61,406 nucleotides of DNA. Source: Pelomyxa schiedti. Taxonomy: Eukaryota; Evosea; Pelobiontida; Pelomyxidae. The notes under the pieces were generated by a model. That model did no database searches. It had not been told where the DNA came from and saw nothing but the letters and a program-made list of their open reading frames with translations. Made by a program: the position numbers and the translations under genes. The stretch covers positions 1 to 61,406 of the forward strand of contig JAHLWZ010000725.1 in NCBI GenBank assembly GCA_020536535.1, given 5' to 3'. This document shows positions 40,082 through 51,700 of this stretch, piece after piece (position 1 is the first letter of the stretch; the number at the start of each line of letters is the position of its first letter).

Positions 40082-41542
40082 TCACAAGAATGATCCACCA
40101 CCAAAGTTCACTTCTGATGGGGGCAAAGAGGGGGCAGTACTGTCCACAGATGAAATGTTATTGGTGGTGGATGTTGATGTAGTTGTAGTTGTAGTTGTAG
40201 TTGTAGTTGTGCTGCCGTTGTTTATCTGCTCCACGTTTAACCTGGGTCGTTTGGGGGTTGCATGGCGGCTCTTGTGCTTGTGGCACTTGTGGTGTGTGTT
40301 GCTAGAGTGTTCCGGCGTGCAGCTGTGGGAGTGCTGTTGTTGGCGGTGTGAGTGCTCGGGTGTGGCGGCGGTTGCCGCCGCGGTGCAGTTTGATGACGGA
40401 GTGGGTGAGTGAGAGTGGTGATGCGACTGGTGTGGCCTCTTTGGTCGCGGCTGCGGTTGAGGTTGCGGTTGCGGTGGCGGTTGTGGTTGCGGCTGCGGTG
40501 GCGGTTGTGGCTGTGGTTGCGGTTGCGGTTGTTGCTGCTGCGGCTGCGGGTCAGGGTGTTGCTTGGGTTGTGGTTGCTGTTGTTGTGGTGGGGGTTGTGG
40601 TTGCGGCGGTGGCTGTGGCAGTGGCGGTGGCGGTGGCGGCACTTGATGAGCTTCGGGGGGTGCCTGTAGTGACTGCAGTTGTTGTGCCTCCGGCTGTTTT
40701 TGTGGCTCTACCTGTGGAGGTGGAGGTTGAGGTGGAAGTGGAAGTACGTTGGGCTGTGGCTGTGGTGGAAGTGTTGGTGGAGGTTGTGGAGGTGGTGGTT
40801 TCAGTTGTGGTTCTGGTTGTGGCTGAGGCTGTGGTTTTTGTTCAAGTTTTACTGTGGGGATTTCAGGTGCCGGTGCTATTTCGGGTTCAGGTTTTGCTTG
40901 CAGCCAAAGATGTTGCACATAAATGTTCAAGGACAACGAATCTTGAAAGAGAGTGAAAGATTTGATTGGTGTTATTGCTACAATAGGCTCAGACACCAGT
41001 GCTGATTGTAGCCGAGGGTGAAGAGATCGTTGGACAACAGACTCAGATTTGGAAGCAGGAACCCAAAAACTGTTATCTTGGTTGAGGGAATGAGGCTCAT
41101 TTAGCTTTACAGTGAAGCGAAAGGAAAGATCTGAAGAATAATAGTTGTCAGAAGAATAGTACAAAAATGTGTATTATTGTACTGCCTTTCATACACCAAT
41201 AACATATAAATTGGATTCTTGTTCCCACCCTCCAAAGTTACATACTTTTGAAAGGCAAAGTTGGAAGGAAAGCATCACACATATTTAACCGCATCAGAAT
41301 AGACTGTAGTGCTACTTGCAACTCCCTGAAGGATTGATCCGTCCATTTCAAACAGGAAGGATCAGTGCCAAGTCTTGAAGTTGTAGGTTAAAGGATAAAT
41401 ATGTTTCAACATCCTTCATACTTCAAGTCAAAAGCAAATTTCTCTACAGGACTTTCCAGCTGATTAAGTACCAAAACAGCAAATTGTTTCAACTTGCCCT
41501 TGAATTGGTTTCCAACAAAGCAGCTTTAACACACAAGAGGGG

Positions 41543-41573
<31 letters not shown>

Positions 41574-42027
41574 AACAAGAGTTTTGGGCAAAGAAGAAAG
41601 GAGCTTTAGATGGATTGGTTGGTTCCACAGGGAGTGTGGAGAAGGAATGTATCTCAATAAATCAATTAAAAAAAAAAATAAAAATAAAAACCTCAGCCAT
41701 TAGTCTCCTCACGGAAGCCATCACGTTTGTCACGTAGTCCCGCAGCCGGCCGGGGGCGGCCACCATCGCCGCTACGTTGAACACCCGCTCGGCCACGAAC
41801 GACTCGCGGGGATACACCCCCCTCGCGCAAATCACCCCGTGGGCGCAGCACTCGAGCACCACCGACAGCAGCCCGATCCCCACGCCCTCCTGCGCCCACG
41901 CCCCGCCTCCCCCTCCCCCTCCCACTGCCCCTGCCCTTTCCTTGCCTCCGTCTCCCTGCCTGCCTCCCCCACCCCCGCCGTGGTCTACTGTTCCCGTCCC
42001 GCCGCCTGCGGCCGTTGTGTCTCCCAT
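40082..42027 (-). CDS. REV7: REV7/MAD2L2-like HORMA protein with long Pro/Gln/His-rich C-terminal tail
   Basis: After a Gly-rich N-terminus, the HORMA domain reads VVLECCAHGVICARGVYPRE, RLRDYVTNVMASVRRLM, LKQFAVLVLNQLESPVEKFA, FRELQVALQSILMRLNMCDA, DLSFRFTVKLNEPH and SLSLNIYVQHLW. These match MAD2L2/REV7 in order and spacing (ICARGVYP and PVEKFAFDLK are close matches). REV7 is an adaptor in translesion DNA polymerase zeta and in shieldin-type repair. The tail (about 40900-40082) is about 270 residues of PQPQPQ/PPPP runs, then His/Ser- and Thr-rich segments, ending GGGSFL at TGA 40082. Animal REV7 ends right after HORMA. First in-frame ATG is 42027; four introns. It could instead be a divergent HORMAD. 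Confidence 0.78.
40440..40870. repeat. Degenerate hexanucleotide tract (GGTTGC/GGTTGT on + strand)
   Basis: Tandem-like alternation of GGTTGC, GGTTGT, GGCTGC and GGTGGC units encodes the alternating Pro-Gln and polyproline tail of the REV7-like protein on the minus strand. Unit variation suggests an old, partly eroded microsatellite. Confidence 0.75.
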
Positions 42028-42384
42028 TGGCTTATTGCAATCTGGTAACAAGAGGTATGGATGAATTGCGGTGTGGATTCACACTGTGCTATGCGAGCTT
42101 GGGTTGGTGAGGCTGTGACAGAGCTCTGCCGTTCTCCTGAGCAGCATGAGCCAGATTTGCGGCCCCTAACTTGGAATTTCCGCAAAACTCTGATTTTCGG
42201 GAAGAAATAAGTTGGTCTTTGTTGGTGATGGGTGCCGGATACTCTCAGCCCGTTTTACAGAACCCATGTGCTCAGGGAATCATTACAGGATCTAGTAACA
42301 CGTGTCCTTGAACTGTTGCTTTTGGCCTCAGTCTGGTCTGTGCAGGTTTGATGACCTCCTCCAGATATAATCCGTGCACTCGAG
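42028..42384. promoter_or_regulatory. Divergent promoter region, REV7 (-) / kinase (+)
   Basis: A 357 bp head-to-head spacer without a recognisable gene. A short upstream exon of either gene could lie here; no decisive splice pair was seen. Confidence 0.35.
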
Positions 42385-44227
42385 ATGGACGCCATGCCGG
42401 CTACACCGCTGTCCCCTCCCACAATTCCCAGCACGGCACGGCGGCCCCACGTGCCCATAACCACCCGCCGACGCAGACCTTCTATTCCCCACAGTCCCAT
42501 AGTTCCCACTACGCCGGCGCCGCGCCGTCCGCATTTAGCTCACCGTAGGCGGCTACGTGAACAACAGCCGTCACACCTACCGTCGGCGCCCATAATCCAG
42601 CCGCGGCAGCCGTTGCTCGCATCCGATACCGACGTCGACTCCGATATCCCATCACCTATTTTTTCTGACAGTACCCCGACTGAGGCGAGTTCAATCACGA
42701 CTGAAACAACATCGACTCCCCCAAATACTGAATTCCAACAATCACTTTTGCCAATGGTGAATAGCCTCACTTCTAGTACAAACATGGAGGATTCTAGCAC
42801 ATGTGATTTTTACACAAACAGTCATACTTCCAATGGGGCAAATGGCCACCCTGTCATGGAAAACACAGGAATGAAGTGTAGCCACAAGGCGGAGGTGATG
42901 GAAGTGACAGCAAAAAAGCCAGTGACTGGAACGCCTCCAGAACGCGGATTATCAACAAGTTGTGAGGAATCAACCACCGTGAATCGAGAGGTTCTGCTTG
43001 CTAGGCCAAGGATGAACTGGGATAATCTTCAGATGTTTAGAAGGACACTTGGCGTTCCTGCCGGTAACTTTTTTAATGTAATCTTTGGCAAACTAAACCA
43101 TTAAAAGGATGCATGTCTAATTCGGACTTAAAACAACTCATCAAGTCAGACAGAACTTCCATGTTTCCTCTCTTTAGTATATCAAAGTCTTTTGAAGAGA
43201 TGAGAAAACAAACGCCCCGGAGTTATGGCGCAATTGAAGGGACCTCTATAAGTGTTGTGGCCCACAGCGGGTATTTCTCAACAACTGTATTTTTGTCTTA
43301 CTTTTACAGATATGCAGTGTGCCTAAAAAAGCAAACCTTTTCGGAATTCGACAAAATATCGCTTCCGCTTCAGGCAGTTCTACCTTTGCTCGCAGAAAAT
43401 TCGGAGTTTCATGTGCAAAACGTGATTTTGTGGGGCTTGGATTTTGTTATGACCCAATACATCCCTGGTTTCTCCCTACGAGAGTATGTTTACCTTAATC
43501 AGCACTACCTTTCGACCATTGAGATTTTACATGTGAGTGCCATTCATCTATTTCGCTTTTTGTGGTGAAAAATACCTTTAGTTGGCCAAAGACATTGTGC
43601 ATTTCGTAGTATTCTTGACTTCTTCCGGTATCATTCCCACAGATTTGAAAGTGCGTATTGCCCGTAACTATTTGACTGGAAATCATGGCCATTCAGAGTG
43701 AAAATGTTGTCATACACAAAGGTACCTTGTATTATATAGACGTATCGGCGTACTTGGAGGGGGAACAGCAAGGTAATTTTACCCTGACATATTTTCCAGA
43801 TGAGCTTTTCAAAGTACTGTATCAAACCATTCCCCCAAGCAATAAAACCGTAAAGTCTGACAAAACCAAAAAAGGTTCCATCCAGGAAGCTGAGAAAATG
43901 GTCAATTGAGTGCACTACCTTCTCACTTGGAGCCATCATCGGGGAGCTTATGTTTGATGACACCTTGGCCGAGTTCGCCAGCCGCACATTGAGTGAGAGG
44001 GACACGGAGCGTCAGCACACACAAACTCTAACTCCCTTGAACACCGGCACGGACCCCAAGCTATTTGAACTTTGGAGTCAGGTACACATCCAAGTTGATA
44101 GAGTAATTTTCTCCCATGCAAACTCAAGTGTTGCCAGATGACTGAGGCTGAACCCTTTGCAAGGCCACAACTCAAGACTTGCCTGTCAACTCTTGAGGGT
44201 CTCATAAACAAAACCAAAGTCGTTTGA
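42385..44227 (+). CDS. Divergent protein kinase with degraded HRD and DFG motifs (possible pseudokinase)
   Basis: A Pro/Thr/Ser-rich N-terminal region (first about 235 residues) is followed by a kinase fold: RSYGAIEGTSISVVAHSG (glycine-loop-like), YAVCLKK (beta-3 Lys), ILWGLDF / FVMTQYIPGFSLREYV (hinge), ILHLAKDIVHFVVFLTSSGI (alpha E), then PTDLKSENVVI and LYYIDVSAY. Asp, Lys and Asn of the catalytic loop remain, but His-Arg are replaced by Pro-Thr, and DFG reads DVS. The C-lobe continues (ELFKVLYQTIPPSN, LGAIIGELMFDD, EPFARPQLKTCLSTLE) to TGA 44225. About five introns, including GTGCGT at 43652 that splits DLK from SEN. Best placed near STE/TKL-type kinases; the exact group is not clear. Confidence 0.7.
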
Positions 44228-44329
44228 GAATACAGTGGTTCAAAAAAAAAAAAAGAAAGAATAGTTTGACAAAAGAGGTTTTGTTTTTTTTGACAAAAGT
44301 GTGTTGGGTTTTATTGTAGTTGACTAGCT

Positions 44330-45932
44330 TTAGAAAATTTGAATAACAGCATCGTGAATTTTGCTTTTTTGTCCTTGACTCACACACTCAGCAACCCATA
44401 CAACGTTGCGGATCTCTTGCTCTTTGAGTTTTACATATCTACAAAAGGATTACCAAGAGGCTTTGTTGATGGGTAACATACGCATAAAACAAAGCATAAC
44501 CCATTTGGGTGTCAAACGCGGACCTGTTGAGCTCAACTTCATATTCAAAGAATGCATCCTCAAGAGACTTCTCTGTGCCGGGCCCAATGTCGAGGAAGAG
44601 CTTGCGGTAGCTCTACGGAGCAATTAGAAAGGCACAATGGACCTATTTCAAACCAGAATGTGTGAAACAGCCTCTCTGACTTGCTCGGCATCGTCCGCCC
44701 TGGCAAGCTTGATGACTCCGGCTGAAGGTGTAGGTTGGATTATTATTTTGAGATGCATGTCCATTCATACCAGGGTGCAGAAGACCTAATGAAGGATACA
44801 TGGTTGCTCGGTCATCTTTTCCCAGCTCAGTGCCAAATGAGTTAAGTGTAATTGTGATAGATCTTCTGTCAGCTTCAAACTTCAAAAGAAATCAGTACTA
44901 AAAAGGAGGAGTTTGTGGATACGTTGAGAAGCTCGGACATAAGTTCTGCTGTGGCACCTCCAAGGTACTGGCAAAACCTGTTGAAGTCCTCTAGATAGGC
45001 CTTATACAATTTGTTGCGGATAACCTCCACATTCTGCTCGTCAGGGTCAAAGTCCTGTTCGGACATGCACTGGAGAATGTAGGGGCCTATGTTGTGTTAA
45101 ATGGATACTTCAATTTTTATTGTTCCCACCAATGGGTGTATCAACTAGCACATGCTTATAAAGCTCGGAAATGCTTCGGCAAGTTGTGAGACTCCCAATT
45201 GTGCGGAACATTCCAAGTGGGTGGCATCTCTCCAGAAGTTCAGCCGTGTCGCGCTGCAATCGTCAATAAAAAAAACCCTGTGAGTGGACAACCTGGTGAA
45301 GAGCTCCCGTGATAACCAGAATTACGTTATCAATCATGTAGCCATATCTTCAAGTGAATTAGACATCAAACAAAAGAACCAAACCAAGGTAAACCTTATA
45401 TAATCTAGGAAGGTAAACAGGGGCTCGGTTGCGTTGGATCGGATGTAATTGAACTCGTTGACAAACTTCTCAATGCTTTGTACATAAGAAAGAAATAAAC
45501 AAACAAAGGTGCAGTACCATTTGTCCTTAATGGTAGTTGTTGCAAGAGGGGAAGGTTCATTTGCCAAGAAGTCACCATATTCAGTCTGGGCCAAATGCAT
45601 TTTCACGTCTGCCAGAGAAGAGAAGTAGGTCAAACGACAAGCACAAGGAAAATAAAAATAACTGAGAGAAGTGGAGACAATTAGACACCGTCAAGAGAAT
45701 CGCACACAGCCAAATTCGTGTAGTCATTTGCGTTGAGGAACTTGGTCCTGTTGCCCCTTACGAAAGCCTCTAGGAAGCCGTCCTCGATGTTGAACGACAA
45801 TAAGTTGCCGGGCTTGGGGTCGCCGTACATAAAACCGTAGAATCCACTCCTGCCGTCGTCGACCTCTTCGCCCGAGTCGTACAACATCGACACAGCACTG
45901 GAGGTACCACTAGAACCACCCTTTCCGGCCAT
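44330..45932 (-). CDS. VMA6: V-type H+-ATPase V0 subunit d
   Basis: After an extra Ser/Gly/Asp-rich N-terminus the family opens: [119 protein letters not shown], and the C-terminus [15 protein letters not shown] followed by TAA (44330). Subunit d sits on the cytosolic face of the proteolipid ring and couples the central stalk to it during proton pumping into endosomes, lysosomes and contractile-vacuole-type compartments. About nine introns of 40-70 nt. Length is normal apart from the roughly 35-residue N-terminal addition. It converges on the kinase gene with a 102 bp gap. Confidence 0.96.
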
Positions 45933-46522
45933 TTACGATGTTGTGTAGTTGTCGTAGATCTTGTCGGGTCGTGTTTCCGGTGTCGTGTAGTTGCTGCGCC
46001 CTTGCTCCTTGGCGTGTTGTGCAAAATAAAGTTTTCTCCAATTGATCTTTTGATTCGAGCTGCTTCTCTGTGCTATTTTAAACCTTCATCAACGCAGTTG
46101 CCGATTTTTTTTCTTCTGAACTGCTCGAGACGGGTCCTTCCACTCGACTAGAACAGTCCCACAATCTCCTCGATCCCCCTGCGCCCCCTTCGTGCCTGGT
46201 TCTGTTGGTGTCATCATAGTTCCAACTCGCTCTTTTTTACAAAAACAGAAGCAAGCTACATTTATTGTCACTCTCTCAACTCGGGGGTCCTTATGTTCCC
46301 TAAGTTTCCTCACTTTGATCGAGGTGAGTTGTTGCTGCCTGGTCCCCAGCCAAATTGGTTTTCCAGTTTTTTTCCTCACGGAAAATGGAAGTTTGCATTT
46401 TGGTGTTGTGGCCACACGCAGCCTGTACCTTTTTTCGTTGATGACGTCGTAGCGTTGATGTTCTCCGAGCACCCACCAGCCCACAATTTGTATTTCGTTT
46501 CGTCGCACCCCACAGAGGTGAA
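45933..46522. promoter_or_regulatory. Divergent promoter region, V-ATPase d (-) / GT32 (+)
   Basis: A 590 bp head-to-head spacer. Open frames cross it (46089-46508 on minus, 46293-46661 on plus) but show no motifs. It becomes GC-rich toward the glycosyltransferase start. Confidence 0.35.
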
Positions 46523-47759
46523 ATGCGAGCTACGCCGCCCGCGGATTACCACAGCGCGCCGTCGGTGCCCCACAGGGGGCGAACGTACCAAGTCACCAGA
46601 TGCGTCGCTATCGTCCTTGTCGTGTGCGTCTCCTCGGGCATCATTGGGTGGGCCTCCGTGATGCCCTACACACAAATGTACGTCACCTACACCCGCGACA
46701 CCTCCGATCTGCGCTGCTGCTGCGAAGGCAGCGACGGCACAAACCTCCTCATTATGGGTGCCGCCCCACATGGACACGCAGCTGCTCCCACACCCACAAT
46801 TGCGGACGGCGGCGGCGGCGCGCCCCCAACAGACACGCCGAGCACCACGAGCGCCGCCCGCCGCGGCATACCCAACCTGGTGCACAACACGTGGAAGGAC
46901 GCCAACTTGCCCACAGCCTTTGCGAGGGCATCGGGATCGTGGAAGTCGTGCACCAAGGGCCACACGATGCTGTGGACTGATGAGGACAACCGCAGGCTCA
47001 TTGCGGAAAAGTTTGATTGGTTCCTGGAGGACTACGACGCTTACAGGTTGGATGGGGATTATGGGATGGGCTGTGGCCGTTCCCCGCTCCTACCTCCTAT
47101 TTATTACTTTTTTTTTTTTACTTTGTTTAGCATTATTAATACCTAAAAACCAAATCAGGTACCCCATTCAGAGAGTTGATGCTGCAAGGCTGTTCATACT
47201 GTACGAGTATGGGGGGATATACTCTGACCTAGACATTGCATGCCGCAATAGGTCCTATGTACAACTGTTAGATTACACTGGTGTGATGTGTGCAACCAGT
47301 CCTGTAGGAGTTTCAAATGACCTGATGATGTTCCCGCCAAAGCATCCTTTCCTGCTACAACTGATCACAGCCCTCAAAGGCTCTTCCCGGAAAAACTATG
47401 TTCTGCCTTACTTGACGGTTATACTAGGCGGGCCATTCTGGGTCTCCTACCAATACCTTTTGTTCAAGGAAAGAGTTGAACAAACCTGTCAATGCATCAA
47501 CGCCAACGCTTCTGCTTGCAGCGCAGAAAACTGGGAACATATACACATCATTCCACCAGGACTGACGAGGAGGTACTTCTTATATTTGAAAGGCAACACC
47601 TGGCAAGCATGGGACTACTCCCTGATTTTACTTTTTGCCAGGCTTTTTTCACACCCCATTAAACTTCTCATATTCCTCTTCGCCTTGTTGTGCATTGTGT
47701 GGATAGTTCTAAGGAAATGCTACAAAAGTAACCACCCTCAGGTCAAACTCAAGGCATAG
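46523..47759 (+). CDS. GT32-family glycosyltransferase (OCH1/IPC mannosyltransferase-like)
   Basis: A type II membrane start (VAIVLVVCVSSGIIGWAS, about residues 28-45) is followed by a Gly/Pro/Thr-rich stem, then the catalytic domain: IPNLVHNTWKDANLP, WKSCTKGHTMLWTDEDNRRL, after one intron (about 47047-47158) YPIQRVDAARLFILYEYGG and the DXD motif IYSDLDIAC, plus PKHPFLLQLITALKG. The C-terminus is hydrophobic (IKLLIFLFALLCIVWIVL), a second membrane segment, as in SUR1/CSH1-type mannosylinositol phosphorylceramide synthases. It should transfer a hexose from a nucleotide sugar onto a lipid or protein in the Golgi lumen; the acceptor cannot be told from sequence. Exon 1 is far richer in GC than exon 2. 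Stop TAG at 47757. Confidence 0.88.
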
Positions 47760-48738
47760 CAAATACCTCCCTAATTCCATACCACCCACATTTTGTAGTT
47801 GTGTGCAACAACTACAACAACAAAAAACACCTAGCAACATATCTTTAGAATTACTTACATTTGAATGACATTTTTTTTTCAAATGTGTTGCACATGGAGT
47901 GTACAACACTCCTCATTTACTTTGTGCAAAAAATACAAAGGGGGTATGATTTGGACCGTTGTGCTGTGAAAGAAAAAAATGTCGTGTACTCATTTGCATG
48001 GTGTATTGGCACCAAGGATGTGCTGGAAATCCTCAGTCCTCAGTTTCCCCATGGAGGAACTCCACACTCAAAACCACGGGCTTCCTTCCGTGGGATATGG
48101 CAATGTGCCGGTCGGCAACGCAAAAAAACAGAATATCGCAAGCCCTTTTTGAAGTGAGTGTTAATGCAAGTGCAACCATCGACAATGAACACTGTTCCAG
48201 TACCGTCATAGATAATACTAGTTTCAGTGCGGCCGTAACAGCCCTGCAACTGGGGAAATGAGAGTTTCCTAGTGTTGTTGAAGACAACACTTTGACAGTT
48301 CCAGTCATGAATTGTTGACTCCTTCAAGTTCAGACACATTTAGACAGGTAATAAACCAATCCTTGGAGTTCCTTTTTCCACCCGAGCTACCATCGACGCA
48401 ATCAATCACTTTGTCGATGCAGGAAAAAAGGGGGCTTGGGTGGGGCCAATGTGCTCGATACTCCAAGGCTCACTTCCTTTTGTAGAATTTTGACACACCC
48501 AATCGCGTCTAGAGTGTTGAGTGATCGAGTGGGCAAATGTATTTCGCCTGCCAACGCACCCATCACGTCCGTTTCGGTTTCCGCGAACCCCCAAAGTCTT
48601 CCCTCAAACCTGGTCCATCGTGCTCCAAGCACGAATTGGTGTCGGCATAATTGCCCGGATAATGTGTCAGAGCCATAGGGTAATGCATTCCTCCAGAAGA
48701 ACGACTAAAATAAAAAAAATTACAGCCGTAATTTCATC
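47760..48738. other. Intergenic stretch with an unresolved minus-strand open region
   Basis: No gene can be named here. On the minus strand two neighbouring open stretches (about 48632-48406 and 48339-48040) read as protein-like sequence, for example TSIIYDGTGTVFIVDGCTCI and RSLNTLDAIGCVKILQKE, but frames differ and a clean splice joining them was not found. It could be a small unknown gene, a decayed gene, or chance. The interval also contains the promoter of the downstream CstF-77 gene (start 48739). Confidence 0.3.
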
Positions 48739-51700
48739 ATGGACTATGAGGAAGAGGAGGATGAAGCGTTGCCTAGTGGTAGTGTCGCAACCACAAACAC
48801 TTCAAGCAACAACGTTGTTACGACCACCAACGCCGTTGCACCAAGTACCGTCGCGGCAACGCCACCGCCCATGGTTCTTTTATCTCCTCTTTTTACGTGG
48901 GCTGTTCGCTGTAACTTTTGTTTTGCTCTTTTCTCTCTCTGACTTGCGCACTAGCAAGTTGTGTCCCCTGGTGGAAGGCAGCAATTTGCTAGTACTTCCT
49001 CCTTCATCCAACGTAAGTGCCATTTCTCACCATACAAGAATTGAATGTATCCCTTCCAAAGGTCTCCTTGGTCCTAGAGGAGCCCCACAACCCAAACAAA
49101 CAGTGGCACTACCTCCGACGTTACTAAACATTAAGGCATCTCCTCAAGATCATCGTACTCCCTCTACTCCAACACCTACTCCCACATTCACCACCACCCC
49201 CTCCCGATCGCCGCAGGGGCCACAGCTCAATGCCACTCCTAAGCAAATTACTGCCACTAAACCACAAGGTGGACAAAGTACTATTGTACAAAATAGACAA
49301 CCTGCACCTCAGCAAGTACACTCACTATCAAATCCACCACCTACTCAAACACCCCCATTGACTCCTGACACTGCCCAAGTGATTCAGAAGCAATCAAATG
49401 AATTACAGCAAGTAAAGCCAAAGCCACCACCCAGAGGTCTACAGCAACCTGCCACTCAATCACCATCAGGTAATCAACGAACACTTCAGAAGCCACCACC
49501 AAATCAGGTCAAGCAAGTAGCTAAGCCTGTGGCAAAATTGTCACCTTCACAACAGCAGGCCAATGCGCCACAGACTCCAACACAGATACAAGCCCAACTA
49601 CACCCGCGACCACAGCAGCACCCACAGGTGCCACTGCAGACCCAGACCCAGACGCAGACGCAGCCACAGACGCAGGCACAGGCCCAGCCACAGCCACAAA
49701 TGCAACCACAGGCACCTCCACCACAGACACAAACCCAATTGCAACTACGAGCACAACTACAAGCCCAACCGCAACCACCATTGCAGCCACAGCAACAACC
49801 TCAAACGCCTCTACAACCCCAACAGCAAACACTTCCACAACCACAGACACTGTTGCAACCGCATCAGCAGGTAACACCAGCTGAACAAACGCAACTTCAG
49901 ATAGAGCAACCAGTTTTGGTGGGTCCTTTTTTTAAATAACATTTGTCAGTTCTCTCTTCTAAGACTGTATTGCCTTTGACTTGCAGGCATCACCAACCAA
50001 AACTGAGCCAAACAACTCCTCATCTACATCATCAACCTGCCTGCAGAATGTAGAAAGACAGGCGATAAAACAAGAAGTAGAGCAAAACAACGAAACTCTA
50101 GCTCAACCTATTGCTGAGTCACAACTGCAAGCAGCCCCAGCGAATTTATCACAAGCACAAACTCTCCCAAATCCAACCACCCAATCTACAACTCCATCTA
50201 CGCATCCCCCCACTGAGTCCCCTTCAATCCCTCCACTTCTTAATCCTACCGAGATCGTCAGAAGTATACCTCACATATCTAAGCCATCTGTTGAATTTCA
50301 AAAAGTTTTCTCTTCTTTCATCTGTCTTCTTTCTTTTCTTCTTTTTCTTTCTGTTTCTTTGTTCCCTTCAGCTTACCTGTTACCAGGCTGAAGAAGAAAT
50401 TCTGACTGATATCTATGATTCTGAAGCTTGGATCATATTATTACGGGAATTAGCAAATGCCAGCACATCGGCTCTTAGCTCTGGGTATAGTACATTCTTG
50501 AAAGTTTTTCCAACATCAGTATGTACTGGCAGTATTGCAAAGTTCCTTATAGTATTCTAGGGGAAATACTGGAAAACCCTAATTGACCTTGAACTAAGAG
50601 AAAAGAATTTTGAGAAGGTAGACGAAATCTTCAAGATGTGTCTTCTGCAGTGCCCCTTTGTGGATCTTTGGAAGGCATACTTGCAGTACATAAAGTTGTT
50701 GACTCTGGATAAACCCACTGCGTATGAAGTCTAACTTCAACAAATCTAATCACCAAAAAAAGACGTGAAGAGTTATCCAAAGCCTATGAGTTCGCACTGC
50801 AACACATTGGATATGATATTGGTGCCACACTCATATGGCTAGAATATCTTGAGCACTTGAAAAGTGAAAAGGTTGCACTTATACTCCAATACTTCTACTA
50901 AATATGTGTAGCCAACAACTCAACGTGAAGAAGGAAATAAAATTGTATTGGTAAGAAAAACTTACCACCGTGCATTGCGTGTACCAATGCATGGCCTAGA
51001 GACTGTCTGGCATGACTACGAAGCCTGGGAAGGCACATTCAATCCCATGATGGTGAGGGAGACACCTTGAACCAATCCAACACACTCTAGGTGAACCGAA
51101 TGACTGAGGAACATTCACCAAGCTACCAGGCAGCCAAAGCCACCTATCGTGACCGCAAGGCACTAATGGACGGCATATCCAGAAACATCTTACCACGGCC
51201 TCCAAGAGGTCTTGATAAGGAAAATCATCAGGTTGGTAATCCATTGAAAGGAAATCGATCAAATTCCAATTTGATTCCAAGGTACAATTATGGAAAAAGC
51301 TCATTGCATTTGAGAAGTCAAACCCTCAACGCCTTAATGAAACCGAGCAAGTTGCGGGAAGGGTAACCTTTACCTATAATCAGTGCTTATTGTCTTTGTA
51401 TCATTATCCGGAAATGTGGTAAGGGAAATTCCACACATCACTTCAAGCCAATACCAAAAGGATTGATGCGGCCACATATCAAGAAGAACGTGCAAATATT
51501 CCAGAAGCATCAGTATTTTATGAAAGGAGTACAATTGCCGTGCCTAATTGTACCCTGTTGTATTTCCTTCATGCCGATATGCTCGAGGCACACAAAAAAA
51601 TTGCGGTTTCTCCCCTTTTTTCTTTACATATATTCACCACCAAACTATGTACCCTGAAGGAAGCTCGTGCGGTCTATGAAAAACTCATGACTATTTCCAG

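Noticed and set aside
40348-40956. 202-aa Val/Ala-rich plus-strand open frame
   Set aside because: Antisense shadow of the Pro/Gln repeat tail of the REV7-like protein.
46089-46661. Possible small gene upstream of the GT32 gene
   Set aside because: Frames on both strands are open but lack any domain, splice logic or compositional signal; treated as promoter region.
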